Assembly (NCBI RefSeq): GCF_032362555.1
Contig: NC_083522.1
Span: 3,202,001 to 3,266,000 of the forward strand
DNA length: 64,000 bases
Source: Amyelois transitella
Taxonomy: Eukaryota > Arthropoda > Insecta > Lepidoptera > Pyralidae
Reading direction: 5' to 3'
Below the pieces are notes generated by a model. It did not search any database, was not told the origin of the DNA, and worked only from the letters and a program-made list of their open reading frames with translations. Position 1 is the stretch's first letter; the number at the start of each line of letters is the position of its first letter. The position numbers and the translations under genes are program-made. Positions 11,869-21,566 of the stretch are shown piece after piece.

Positions 11869-12609
11869 ATGAAGGTCTTCGTTGCAATCGTCGCCCTCTT
11901 CGCCCTGGCCGCGGCCAGCCCTCTCGCCAGAAATGCTAAAATTTCTGACGCTGAGATAGCCACCATAGTGGCCGCTATCCAGAGCCCTAGCACCGATCCC
12001 GCCACCGCCGCCATTCTGGTGGAACAACTGCAAGCTATTATCGCTGGAGCCAACCCTATCGCGATAAGCCCCGTCGTAGTTGCACCAGCGCCCGTTATCG
12101 TCGACCCGGTTGAGCCCATCGCAGTTGGACCCGCCATCATTGACCAACTCGCCCCCATCGCTGTGGGACCCGCCATCGTCGAGTTCCCCGTCGAAGCACC
12201 AACCCCGGTCGTGATCGCACCTAGCCCAGTTGAAGTTGTACCTGCTCCCGTCATCACTCCCAACCCTACCGAGGTTGTGCCTAGGCCTCCCCCAGTCGCA
12301 CCTTCCCCCGTGGCTATTCTCCCCGCTGAAGTTTCAGAATCTACTGCCTCTCTTGTTCAGATCATTGTGAACATCAATCAAGCCGCGTCCGCTCCCGTAC
12401 CCCCCGTAGTTGCTGACACCCCCATCGCTGTTGACCCTGTGATTGTCGTGGACCATGCCCCCATTGACCCCTCCCCAGTGATCGTTGCCCCTGCTCCTGT
12501 TGACCCCGTCATCGTGGTGGAACAGCCCGCTGTTGTTCCTGAGCCCGTTGTGGTAGGAACCCCTGTGCTTCCCACCCCCGTGATCACCCTCCCTGAAATC
12601 CTCAACTAA
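11869..12609 (+). CDS. secreted acidic Pro/Val-rich repeat protein, paralogue 2
   Basis: 246 residues, ATG 7 nt after a TTTTGCAG acceptor (exon 2 starts 11862). Signal peptide MKVFVAIVALFALAAAS, then a segment with IQSPSTDPATAAIL nearly identical to paralogue 1. Repeats of AVGPAI and PSPVEV type follow, then SLVQIIVNINQAASAP and PVIVAPAPVDPVIVV. The C-terminus is VITLPEILN, where the other three paralogues have ETLN. There is a PRPPPV stretch in the middle and no Cys. AATAAA is at 12718-12723. It is arranged in tandem, same strand, with paralogue 1 and convergent with paralogue 3. The function is unknown; an extracellular structural role is inferred from composition. Confidence 0.9.
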   Translation: MKVFVAIVALFALAAASPLARNAKISDAEIATIVAAIQSPSTDPATAAILVEQLQAIIAGANPIAISPVVVAPAPVIVDPVEPIAVGPAIIDQLAPIAVGPAIVEFPVEAPTPVVIAPSPVEVVPAPVITPNPTEVVPRPPPVAPSPVAILPAEVSESTASLVQIIVNINQAASAPVPPVVADTPIAVDPVIVVDHAPIDPSPVIVAPAPVDPVIVVEQPAVVPEPVVVGTPVLPTPVITLPEILN

Positions 12610-12834
12610 GCCTATTCTGATACGCAGTTTTAGAAATAGGATTGTTGAACTTTTAAGCTAACGTCTTATGAAAGTGGAAACGATTGTTTATGACTTTTGT
12701 TAGACAAATGTGAGTTTAATAAATATTCAATCCTCACTTTGTTGTAATTTATTCAAAGCTTTAGGTAAGTACATAATTTGGATTGAAGTTAAGTTTTTGC
12801 AACTAAGAAACTCGAAGTAAGCTATGTACCCGGA

Positions 12835-13190
12835 GTATGCCTTTGACCATCGATCCTGGATTGGGTGAATCAGATTTATACATGAAGTGACTTCCAACAG
12901 ACCTCCACAGGACCTACCTTTGCAGGTTTACCTGATCCCATATTTGATTTATCATGGCTACACATGCAGTTACCTGAATGTGCAGGTTTCCTCACAATGT
13001 TTACCCTCACCGTAATAGCATCGGCTAGTATTCAAACTAATGGACATAATTTTGAAAATATTCATTGGTACATTGTCGAGGTGGGATTCGAACATGAACA
13101 AGAACCTACGAGTATATACGCATCACGCATTTTAACCGGGACCTTATCGATTCGACTACCGGCGCTCCTACCCTGGCTATCTTTATACCA
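12835..13190 (+). repeat. dispersed lepidopteran repeat, longer copy
   Basis: Starts with the same motif order as 525-640 and 63225-63340 and extends through TGTGCAGGTTTCCTCACA, ATTCATTGGTACAT and GAGGTGGGATTCGAAC. A reverse-oriented fragment containing CGTGAGGAAACCTGCACA lies at about 17385-17415. The long-range order suggests one family of several hundred bases. Confidence 0.7.
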
Positions 13191-14100
13191 TGATAAACCA
13201 TTGCAAAACTCCTGCTTCATACAATTTATGGAAGCGTAAATTAAACACTTACAAGAACTCGGCCAGTTAAACATAATAATGTATTAATTTGACTAATTAT
13301 GTAGATCAGAAATCACCGCTTATTCCTGATATCTTTTTCTCCTGACGCTAGTCCCTGATTATCCTCACTTCTCTGGAATACCCTGGATCTTTTGATATCT
13401 TATAGTCGCGTTTCCGAAAAAAGCTCGCCTAAAAAGAATCCTAAGCATATAAGCCCATCCCTTAGTCGCCTCTTACGATATCCATAGAAGAGATGGATGG
13501 ATGTATTAAAGTGAGTATGATCCATCTAACTGTCTCACTTCTGGGAAACTTTCGCCCAAAATCTTTTTTCATATAAGATGGTAATATAATTTCCGGGCCT
13601 ACTGTTGGCGTTTTCAGATCCGATTTCCCAAGTTTTTTATACCTAGAAAAACGGCCGTCCAGGTGGTACATCATTCATTACTGATACTTTACTTGTTTTT
13701 CTTAACCAAAGCTTTGATTTCATATTTTTTTTTGAGAATCACTTTTTTCAAATAATATCTATTCTTTAACGTGTAAAACTAAAAATGGCATGTTTCCTGA
13801 AACTTTTTTTACTGATTATTGGTCTCCGTTTCTGGGTATTGTCTTTTCTTTTAGGTATATTTTTTGGGTTAACTTTAAAATCTATCGACAGAATCAGTGG
13901 GTAAGCCAGGTTTTACAAGGTACCTTTTTCAAGTGCGACAGTTTGTTAGAATTACTATTTTCACGCTGACCAAATTAGTTCAAAAGTCAAGGTTAGAATA
14001 TACCACGCTGAAATTCTAACGGGAGTCAAGCCTCGGGGCGCAGTAAGTTAGACATAATTTATTATAAGCTAGGTATATACAGAAATACAAAAATTAGGAC
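13190..14100. other. no gene seen between convergent paralogues 2 and 3
   Basis: AT-rich. About 13400-13500 has scattered pieces of the dispersed unit (CCCTTAGTCGCC). TTTATT at 14107-14112 and 14121-14126 are poly(A) signals in the sense of paralogue 3, to their right. Confidence 0.45.
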
Positions 14101-14219
14101 CAGATCTTTATTCACAGACATTTATTTCATTCTAGGACATACAAGCGTTTCAAGGTGTAGGTAGAAAGTCCAAACATCCCCTTATATTGGAATGGGTGTC
14201 ACGTAACAGCACAAACTGC

Positions 14220-15098
14220 TTAGTTGAGAGTCTCGGGGAGGGTGATGACCGCCTCGGGGACAACGGGCAATTCAGGGCTGGGGAGGATCACGGGCTCGGG
14301 GACGATGACCTCCGGGAGCACGGGGCTGGGGAGGATCACAGGCTCGGGGACGATGACCTCAGGCAACACGGGGGTGGGGAGGACTACGGGGTCGGGGATG
14401 ATGGAGGGCTGCTCGACCACGATGACGGGGTCAACGGGGGCGGGGGCCACGATCACGGGGTCGACGGGGACGGGGGCCACGATGACGGGGGAGGGGTCGA
14501 TGGCGGGCTGGTCCACCACGACGACGGGGTCGACGGCGATGGGGGCCTCAATGATGGGGGTGTCAGCAACGACGGGGGGGACCGCCACTGGAGAAGGAGA
14601 CTGAGCCTGATTGATGTTCAGGATGATCTGAACGAGGGGAGCGCTTGGGGCGGCGACCTGTTGGATGTCTTCGATGATAGCGGGTCCGACCGCGATGGGT
14701 TCGGGTTCTACCACAGGTGATGGCACGGGGGCGGGTACGACCTCAACAGGGGTAGGTTCAGGGACCACGATGGGGGCAGGTCCGACGATTTCGGGGACTA
14801 CGATGGGGGCGGGTCCGACGATTTCGGGGACCACGATGGGGGCAGGTCCGACGATTTCAGGGATCACGATGGGTGCAGGTCCAGCGATGTCGGGGATGAC
14901 GACGGGTGCGGGCAGGCCAGTGCCGGGGATCTCGATGGGAGCGGGTCCGGCGATGTCGGGGATCACGATCGGGGCGGGGGCGACTCCCTCGGGGGAAATG
15001 GGGACGGGTCCAGCCACTTCGGGGGTGACGAGCGCGCGCTGGTAGGGGCCAGCAACGGCCACGGCGACGACGGCGGCAGCGAGAATTAAGAATTGCAT
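14220..15098 (-). CDS. secreted acidic Pro/Val-rich repeat protein, paralogue 3
   Basis: 292 residues, ATG 5 nt after a TTTTTTACAG acceptor (exon 2 starts 15103). Signal peptide MQFLILAAAVVAVAVAG. Unlike the other three it lacks the IQSPSTDP segment; instead an array of 11-residue units of the IVGPAPIVVPE type begins soon after the signal. The central APLVQIILNINQAQSP block and the VITLPETLN end are kept, and PEVIVPEPVILPSP repeats precede the end. There is no Cys or Lys, and one Arg. Poly(A) signals (AATAAA, minus sense) lie about 95-110 nt after the stop. The long open frames on the other strand are by-products of its GC-rich third positions. Function unknown. Confidence 0.9.
   Translation of the reverse strand: MQFLILAAAVVAVAVAGPYQRALVTPEVAGPVPISPEGVAPAPIVIPDIAGPAPIEIPGTGLPAPVVIPDIAGPAPIVIPEIVGPAPIVVPEIVGPAPIVVPEIVGPAPIVVPEPTPVEVVPAPVPSPVVEPEPIAVGPAIIEDIQQVAAPSAPLVQIILNINQAQSPSPVAVPPVVADTPIIEAPIAVDPVVVVDQPAIDPSPVIVAPVPVDPVIVAPAPVDPVIVVEQPSIIPDPVVLPTPVLPEVIVPEPVILPSPVLPEVIVPEPVILPSPELPVVPEAVITLPETLN
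14755..14990 (-). repeat. 33-bp tandem units in paralogue 3
   Basis: Units of about 33 bp, each coding 11 residues of the form IVGPAPIVVPE or IAGPAPIVIPD, are arranged head to tail. Three neighbouring units at about 14770-14870 are nearly identical, which suggests recent slippage or unequal exchange. Confidence 0.75.
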
Positions 15099-15319
15099 GT
15101 TTGCTGTAAAAAAGAAAATAGTTTTTAAATTACAGTTGAGAAACTAGCTGAATAATTTTGATAAATTAAAAAAAAATTTGCAAAGCAGTAGACACTCTTT
15201 ACGCTCCATTTTTTTATGAACCTTCTGATGTTAGTCCAGGTCTCACCTCTCCAAAGAGACTCCATGATTCTGGACGCTATACTTTTTAAATAATTGTTAT
15301 TAAAAAAAAAACAACTTAC

Positions 15320-15378
15320 CTGCTGTTTTCGTTGTAGTAACAAACTATGCCGCAATTAGCAAATTATTGCATTTTATA
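15320..15378 (-). promoter_or_regulatory. core promoter and untranslated exon 1 of Pro/Val-rich gene 3
   Basis: On the minus strand TATAAAA spans 15378-15372. The initiator-like CATAGT has an A at 15346, 32 nt on. A 27-nt exon (15346-15320) ends GCAG before donor GTAAGT. The intron is 15319-15104. The start-site hexamer CATAGT is shared with paralogue 4. Confidence 0.75.
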
Positions 15379-15379
15379 C

Positions 15380-16700
15380 TAATTCCTGCTATCAGGAACG
15401 TGACGATTTAACAAAATCGAAGATAACCGCACATAATACTTACTCACCCTTTAATCCCAGTACGGATAAAACTGCGTACCTATCTCTATGATAAAAATTA
15501 GCCGCTCTGGAGCAAATAAAACACGCGAGCAATAAATTATATTAGGTACCTCAGTTATCAACATTTCTAATATTGCGAAATGGAGGTTTTTGATGCGAAT
15601 GGAAAAAGGAATTAGATAGAAAATACTCTAGCAGCGTCTGTAACAGCGTCATTGGTCGTCATTTTAATACATCTGCATTAGTATTCGGAACTGTTTGAGA
15701 TGGAGACCAAGGCAAAGGGATCTTTAATCTAGGAATCTTGGGAACTAAGACATCATCGCATTAAAAAATATATAGGTAGATGTGTAAATAAGTTTTCCAT
15801 ACAACGTGGCGATCTGCATGTCAATGTTGCCTGCCTTATGCCTCTTACGGGATAGTTAATTACCGTGACCAAAAAACTAGCCTGTGGTCAGATTAAGTCT
15901 TCAATTTTCCCACAATTTTTCGCTTCATCTAATTTGGGTATCCTTTAGGTAGGCACTCTTATTTTTTTATTATTCTTTTGATCACATGCTTTGGTAAAAG
16001 ACTTGAGATTCTTTAGGTGATAGTCTAGCAACACGACACATTAACTATTTGAAACCTTATTATACTCGTATATACAGCTGAACGTGGCTTTTTATTCTTT
16101 TCGAGACTAGTGGCTCGGTCTGCCCCGTAGGGTCCATAAGACGTGATTATATGTATACCATACTATTATGGTTTTGTATCTAATTTCATCGGAGGAAGTC
16201 ACATTTTACAGTTTTAAACAGGAAATGTTATATCTTTTATCTACTGATATTTAATAAATTTATGGCGGTATTAATTTGTAAATACAGTAATATAAATACC
16301 TTTTAACTGATTGAACAATCGTAGGTAGATAAACTTTTGATGTGACGTGACGTAAACAGTAAGTTTGATCACACAAAAGTGACTTAAAGTTTATAACATA
16401 ATTATTTTTATTGCAGTATTTCTGACTACAATTACATAGGGTAGGTAAAGTACTTAAGTATATAAGTGATTTGTGTGTTTCGTATTTTTCTTTAGTCGTC
16501 TCCTAAATAACATCCATATGAAGGATGAAGAATAATCAAAGAAACCAAACGGATTTACTAAGTTAAAATTCAAATACCTACTTAACTGCAAGTTGAAAAT
16601 TCTTAAACTACTGGACCGATATTGACAAAATTGGGCATAGATATACATATAATCTACAGTAAACAGTAGGCTTACAATAGGGAGAGCCAACTGTTAGTGC
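15380..16700. other. no gene seen; one dispersed-repeat copy
   Basis: No supported exon. About 16015-16155 is a diverged copy of the dispersed unit (motifs CTATTTGAAACCTTATTATA and GCTGAACGTGGC). The rest is AT-rich. Confidence 0.5.
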
Positions 16701-16734
16701 TTATTGATTGAATTCATTCATTCTTATAATCACG

Positions 16735-17035
16735 TCTATGTCCCTTGCGGAGTAGACAGAGCCGGCAGTCTTAAAAGGCTGACAGGCAACGTTCAGCTGT
16801 TAGGCTTAATGATGGAATTGAGATTGAAATAGTGACAGGGTGTTTATAAAAAAGTCCCCCTTAGTCGCATACTACGACGTCTATGGGAAAAATATGAAGT
16901 GGTCCTATTCTTTCTTATATATTCGTGCCAAGAACCACACGGCACAATTCCAATTATTGAATTGAGATTCAAATAGTGACACATTGCTAGCCCGTTGCCT
17001 AAAAGAATCTTCAGCCTTTAAGCCTTCCTTGATTG
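16735..17035 (-). repeat. dispersed unit, diverged tandem copies
   Basis: Reverse-oriented. It has CACGTCTATGTCCCTTGC, GTAGACAGAGCC, GTTCAGCTGTTAGGCTTAAT, GTCGCATACTACGACGTC and CCACACGGCAC; a second partial piece (TTGAGATTCAAATAGTGACA) follows from 16955. Confidence 0.75.
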
Positions 17036-17039
17036 ACTT

Positions 17040-18220
17040 TTATAATTCGCATGGGGAGAGAAGAAGCTGGTACACTCTATGTTTTTTTGTTCACTACCAC
17101 ATCAGCGTGGAAGTTGAAATCAAGGGTTACCAAGAGGTGAATAACTTTTAAAACACGGAAAAATACACGAGATTGCAATATCTAAGCCGGGCTATAAACC
17201 ATTCATTTTGGAAATAAAGATAATTACCTTAATCGATATGTTTTATCTTTAGTTATGTTTTTTAATCAGTCTTTTGTAAACAGTTTACAAGTACCTACTT
17301 TGGTAAAGGGACGCTTACATTTTGGTATACATGTTATATTTATTATGATAATGATATGGTCGAAACGAAAAACGTGGTGATGGACAACATCGTGAGGAAA
17401 CCTGCACATTCAGGCAATTGGATGTGTGACCGTGATCGATTTAATACGGGTTAAGTTTCCTCGCAAAGATTACCGTGGTCATGTAGAGTACTTATGACTC
17501 ATTGTACTTTCTGAATTTAGTAGAGATACATTTGTTTTATCAACATACCTGCCGGTTGAACCTTCGAACGACCGTTCATCCATTTCAAGACTGTTGGTTC
17601 TGACTACCCCGTAATGGAGACGTGATTATATGTATGTTTGTATCATATTTATCATATCATAATTAATTCTGAACAGTGAAATCTTACTCATACTGAAGGT
17701 TCTGTAAATGTGTAGATTCAACAGTGCAGAAGCCAAATCCAGTTGATAAAACACCCATTCATTAATTTATTCATTCATTAATTCTGAACAATGGATGAGC
17801 ATCTGATAAGTCTGACTTGCATTGATAGCTGCAATGTTGTGATAAGATACCTACTTAGATAAGATTGGTTTCATGAAATAGTAACATTTTACATGTACCT
17901 AGTAACACTGGTAACATAAACAGGCACAATAAATATAGGTACAGGTAAGTAAATCGCTGTTATAAGGATAAGGATTCATATTGCAAGGATAATTCAAAAG
18001 CAATAGATTAGTTGAATATTTTTATTTACAAAAATGCATACAAATAAAATGTAGAATTTGAAATATCCATTAGAGTGGTAAATTTTTGATGTTTTTAATT
18101 GTAACGCGTTGATGTCTATTATATTGTAAGAATTAGAATCATTAATGGTAAAAAATAAAAATTTGTTTAATTTTGATCCTGTTTCTAAATCATCCGAAAC
18201 ACATATACATTTTTGCATAC
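17040..18220. other. no gene seen; repeat fragments
   Basis: A reverse fragment of the 12835-13190 repeat lies near 17385-17470. A fragment with TTTCAAGACTGTTGGTTCTG lies at about 17580-17640. No exon supported. Confidence 0.5.
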
Positions 18221-18227
18221 ATTCGAC

Positions 18228-18469
18228 GGCCTCTGTGGCGCAGCGGTAGTGCGCTTGTCTGTGACACCGGAGGTCCCGGGTTGCAATCCCGGCCAGGGCA
18301 TTATGAGAAACGAACTTTCTGATTGGCCTGGGTCTTGGATGTGCATCTATATAAGTATTTATTATAAAATATAGTATCGTTGAGTTAGTATCTCGTAACA
18401 CAAGTCTCGAACTAACTTCGAGGCTAACTCAATCTGTGTAATTTGTCCCGTATATATTTATTTATTTAC
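18228..18469 (+). mobile_element. tRNA-derived SINE, copy 2
   Basis: Head GGCCTCTGTGGCGCAGCGG at the left with a B-box region reading GGTTGCAATCCC (diverged from TTCGAATCC), body through GATTGGCCTGGGTCTTGGAT, and an ATTT-repeat tail at the right. Confidence 0.88.
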
Positions 18470-20120
18470 ATACGGAAGGTAAAAGTTTGCTGGTATTTTC
18501 CATGTAAACTTGAATTGTAACGTGAACAAAAAAAGTATAAATAAATCTCGTTCTCTCTTGTCTGGTCAAGGCTAAAATATACCCATGTAAAGTAATTATT
18601 TTATTTTTAGGTATGTATAGGAAAGTACCTTTATTACAATGACTAAATATATCTAATGAATTCATTGACGCTATGCGTGTTTTTTGCTCCAAATTATTTC
18701 GAATATAATTCGAAATAATATAAAGTCAAAACAGGTTCATGTTAGGTCATAAAAACATTTTTTTTTTACGTTTTCCTTTATAGGTTGACTAAGACCACCT
18801 ACTGAAAATGTAATGTAAAAATGAACAAGCGAAATTCAAGCAGTTTAGGTACTTACGTTTTTTTAGTTTACGTACTACTTACTCAGTTGTTATAGGTATA
18901 TAAGCATGGTAAGTATGTGGTTTATTTTCCCCGAAAAATACCTATTGACGTCAACGTTTTGCTGTTAAACACTGTGAAATATTATTTACATGCGATTCAA
19001 GGTTGTAGAATGTTATACCCAGAAAATATATATTTAGACATCCAACCAAGCACTTTACGATTTGAATGTTAGACAGACAAGTATGTACCTACATCAACAA
19101 TTAATTAGCTTTATTAATAAGTACCTAGCTGTTTATGGAAGAATTTGCCGAGGAAATAAAGTACTTATGTATAAAAGATATTATTTAGATTTATATGGTT
19201 TTTGTTTTTTACATACATACATACCTATGGTCACGTCTATATCCCTTCTGGGCTAGACAGAGCCAACAGTCTTGAAAAGACTGAATGGCCACGTTCAGCT
19301 ATTTGGCTTAATGATAGAATTGATATTCAAATAGTGATAGGTTGCTAGCCCATCGCCTAAAAAAGAATCCCAAGTTTGTAAGCCTATCCCTTAGTCGCCT
19401 TTAACGACATCCATGGGAAAGAGATGGAGTGGTCCTATTCTTTTTGTATTGGTGCCGGAAACCACACGGCAAATTTTTGTTTTTTCTTTACTAAAAACTT
19501 TAGCAAAAGATGCACAGATGCAGTTCCTTAATATCTCTTTTGTATTTTTTGTATCAATCAATTTACATAATAACCCTACCTTTACAATGATAAGGTGATG
19601 ATAACTAACAGCCAACTACAATCTACAGTTACGCTTGTGTTTGAAATTTTTATTGATGGGTATTATACCATGGGAAGACGGAATACGAAATCGCTTATGA
19701 ATCCGCGGGCAGAAAGTACCTACATATATTTTTATCATGCATATCGCTTTTTTAAGACGTTAATCCAACGGGAATTAAAGAGATTAACACTTCCTCTGTA
19801 TTAATAGATATCAATAAAATAATGAGCTTAACGGTAAAAAATATATAATATAATATATTAATATAAATTATATTAATGCGAAGTAGGCGTTACTTCGAAT
19901 AAGGTTCTTAATTCCACGCGATATAGCGGTTTAAATTTTTTTGGCGACATTTTAATTAGATTGTAATTGAGATCTGACTATGAGAACCCGAGAAGTTCAG
20001 GAGAACCTTTAAAGACACATTTGACTCATCATGTGTGTATTTCAAGCCAGGGATTGACTTTTAAAGCTGTCAGGTTGTAACAATCGTTAGGTGCTGAGCT
20101 GATGACGGAGACTTTAACTT
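18470..20120. other. no gene seen apart from one repeat copy
   Basis: AT-rich. The dispersed unit at 19205-19472 is listed separately. No splice-supported exon was found. Confidence 0.5.
19205..19472 (-). repeat. dispersed unit, near-complete copy
   Basis: Reverse-oriented, near full length: ACATACATACATAC tail, GGTCACGTCTATATCCC, CTAGACAGAGCCAACAG, AATGGCCACGTTCAGC, TAGTCGCCTTTAACGACATC, GAGTGGTCCTATTC and GGTGCCGGAAACCACACGGC. It is a good reference copy for the family, about 265 bp. The copy at 31684-31946 is the same length in the other orientation. Confidence 0.85.
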
Positions 20121-20125
20121 TAAAT

Positions 20126-20277
20126 AAAACTTTATCTAGTATAGTACCTGTATCAAATAGCAGGTGCCCATCGGCGCGACTTGTGTTTATAATATATCAA
20201 GAAAACCGAATCCTAGAAAACGATAGCCAACATAATGCTTAAGCATATTAAAAAAAAAAAAAAAAACTTTATCTAGT
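20126..20277 (+). mobile_element. retroposed short RNA with poly(A) and target duplication
   Basis: AAAACTTTATCTAGT occurs at 20126-20140 and again at 20263-20277. Between them lies a 109-nt body (20141-20249) followed by a run of A to 20262. A perfect 15-bp duplication and a 3' A tail are the marks of LINE-driven retroposition. The body has a short hairpin (ACCTG and CAGGT around TATCAAATAG). I could not match it to a known RNA. Confidence 0.8.
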
Positions 20278-20434
20278 GGTTATACTTATGATTGTGTTGG
20301 TAGGTCCTTAGATATAATTAAAACTGAAATAATTAATATTGTATCTCGTGTAATCGAAACATTTTATAGATTACAATAAAAATGTCAGTAACCTTCCTTT
20401 GTTCGTAGATTACCTACTGGTTACAAAGTAACGC

Positions 20435-21328
20435 TTAGTTGAGGGTTTCGGGGAGGGTGATCACGGGGGTGGGGATCACGACGGGGGTGCCAATGATGAC
20501 GGGCTCGGGGATGACGGGGGTTCCCACCACGACGGGCTCAGGCACGACGACGGGCTCGGGGATCACAGGGGTTCCCACCACGACGGGCTCAGGCACGACG
20601 ACGGGCTCGGGGATCACAGGGGTTCCCACCACGACGGGCTCAGGCACGATGACTGGCTCGGGGATAATGGGGGTTCCCACGAGGACGGGCTCCACGGGGG
20701 CGACGGGGCCAGGGACGACGATCACGGGGTCAACAGGCACGGGGGCCACAATCACGGGGTCAACAGGCACGGGCGCAACGATCACGGGAGAGGGGTCGAT
20801 GGGGGCTTGGTCCACAACGTTGACGGGGTCAACAGCGACGGGAGCCTCGATGGGGGAGTCAGCGCCTGCGGGGGGAATGACCACGGGAGCGGCAGATTCG
20901 GCCTGGTTGATGTTCAGGATGATCTGAACGAGGGGAGCGCTGGCGGGGGCGATAGGGGTAGCCTCAACGATGGGGGTAGAATCTACGGATTCGGGAAGGG
21001 CCACCGGGCTAGGCTCGATGACGGCGGCAGGCTGGTCAACAACGATGACGGGGTCGACGGGGGCGATGATGGCGGGGCCAACAGCGACGGGAGAAGGCTG
21101 GTCGACGACGATGACAGGGTCAACGGGGGCGACGATGGCGGGTCCGACAGCGATGGGTTCGAAGGATCCGACGATGTCCTGCAGCATTTGTTCGAGAGCG
21201 GCGGCGGTCGCGGGGTCGGTGCTGGGGCTCTGGATGGCAGCAATGATCTGCTGCACTTCAGAGAGCTCACCAGCCCTGGGCTTGGCCGAAGCGACGGCGA
21301 CGATGAGGAGAATAGCTAGGAATTTCAT
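20435..21328 (-). CDS. secreted acidic Pro/Val-rich repeat protein, paralogue 4
   Basis: 297 residues. The ATG at 21328 is chosen because a CTTTCAG acceptor (exon 2 starts 21338) precedes it by 10 nt and because it opens a signal peptide (MKFLAILLIVAVASA). A longer in-frame start at 21430 would put 34 non-conserved residues in front. The mature chain begins with LSEVQQIIAAIQSPSTDP, then has repeats of EPIAVGPAIV and PVDPVIVVDQ, a central PLVQIILNINQAESA block, and a C-terminal array of 17-residue units VVVGTPVIPEPVVVPEP. It ends VITLPETLN. No Cys; no Lys or Arg after residue 18. Exon 1 is predicted at 23178-23152, so the leader intron is 1813 nt and contains a hAT-like insertion. Function unknown. 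Confidence 0.9.
   Translation of the reverse strand: MKFLAILLIVAVASAKPRAGELSEVQQIIAAIQSPSTDPATAAALEQMLQDIVGSFEPIAVGPAIVAPVDPVIVVDQPSPVAVGPAIIAPVDPVIVVDQPAAVIEPSPVALPESVDSTPIVEATPIAPASAPLVQIILNINQAESAAPVVIPPAGADSPIEAPVAVDPVNVVDQAPIDPSPVIVAPVPVDPVIVAPVPVDPVIVVPGPVAPVEPVLVGTPIIPEPVIVPEPVVVGTPVIPEPVVVPEPVVVGTPVIPEPVVVPEPVVVGTPVIPEPVIIGTPVVIPTPVITLPETLN
20521..20724 (-). repeat. 51-bp tandem repeat in paralogue 4
   Basis: The word TTCCCACC/G recurs at 20521, 20572, 20623 and 20674, exactly 51 bp apart, giving four 17-residue protein units. The first two and a half units are almost identical at the DNA level, so the array is young and length variation between individuals is expected. Confidence 0.88.
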
Positions 21329-21566
21329 CTTGATGGTCCTGAAAGACGGAAAACATTTAAATTGTATGGTGACAGAATACTGAGTGGCTCTCAAAATTTG
21401 ATTTGTTTTAAATTGTTTAAAGTAAGTCAATGATTATCCTTATAGGGAGGTACATATTAATTTAATTTTAAGCGTCATTTCTTTGCGTGTTTCAAGTTGC
21501 ACCACAATTTTACGAGGCCTGGGGTCTATTTTCAAATTTTTTACCGAATGAAATGTCACTTAAATT

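Noticed and set aside
18228-18300. tRNA gene candidates at the SINE heads (also 4635-4707, 28592-28665, 30222-30295)
   Set aside because: The A and B boxes are present, but each head is joined to the same SINE body and tail and does not give a convincing anticodon arm.
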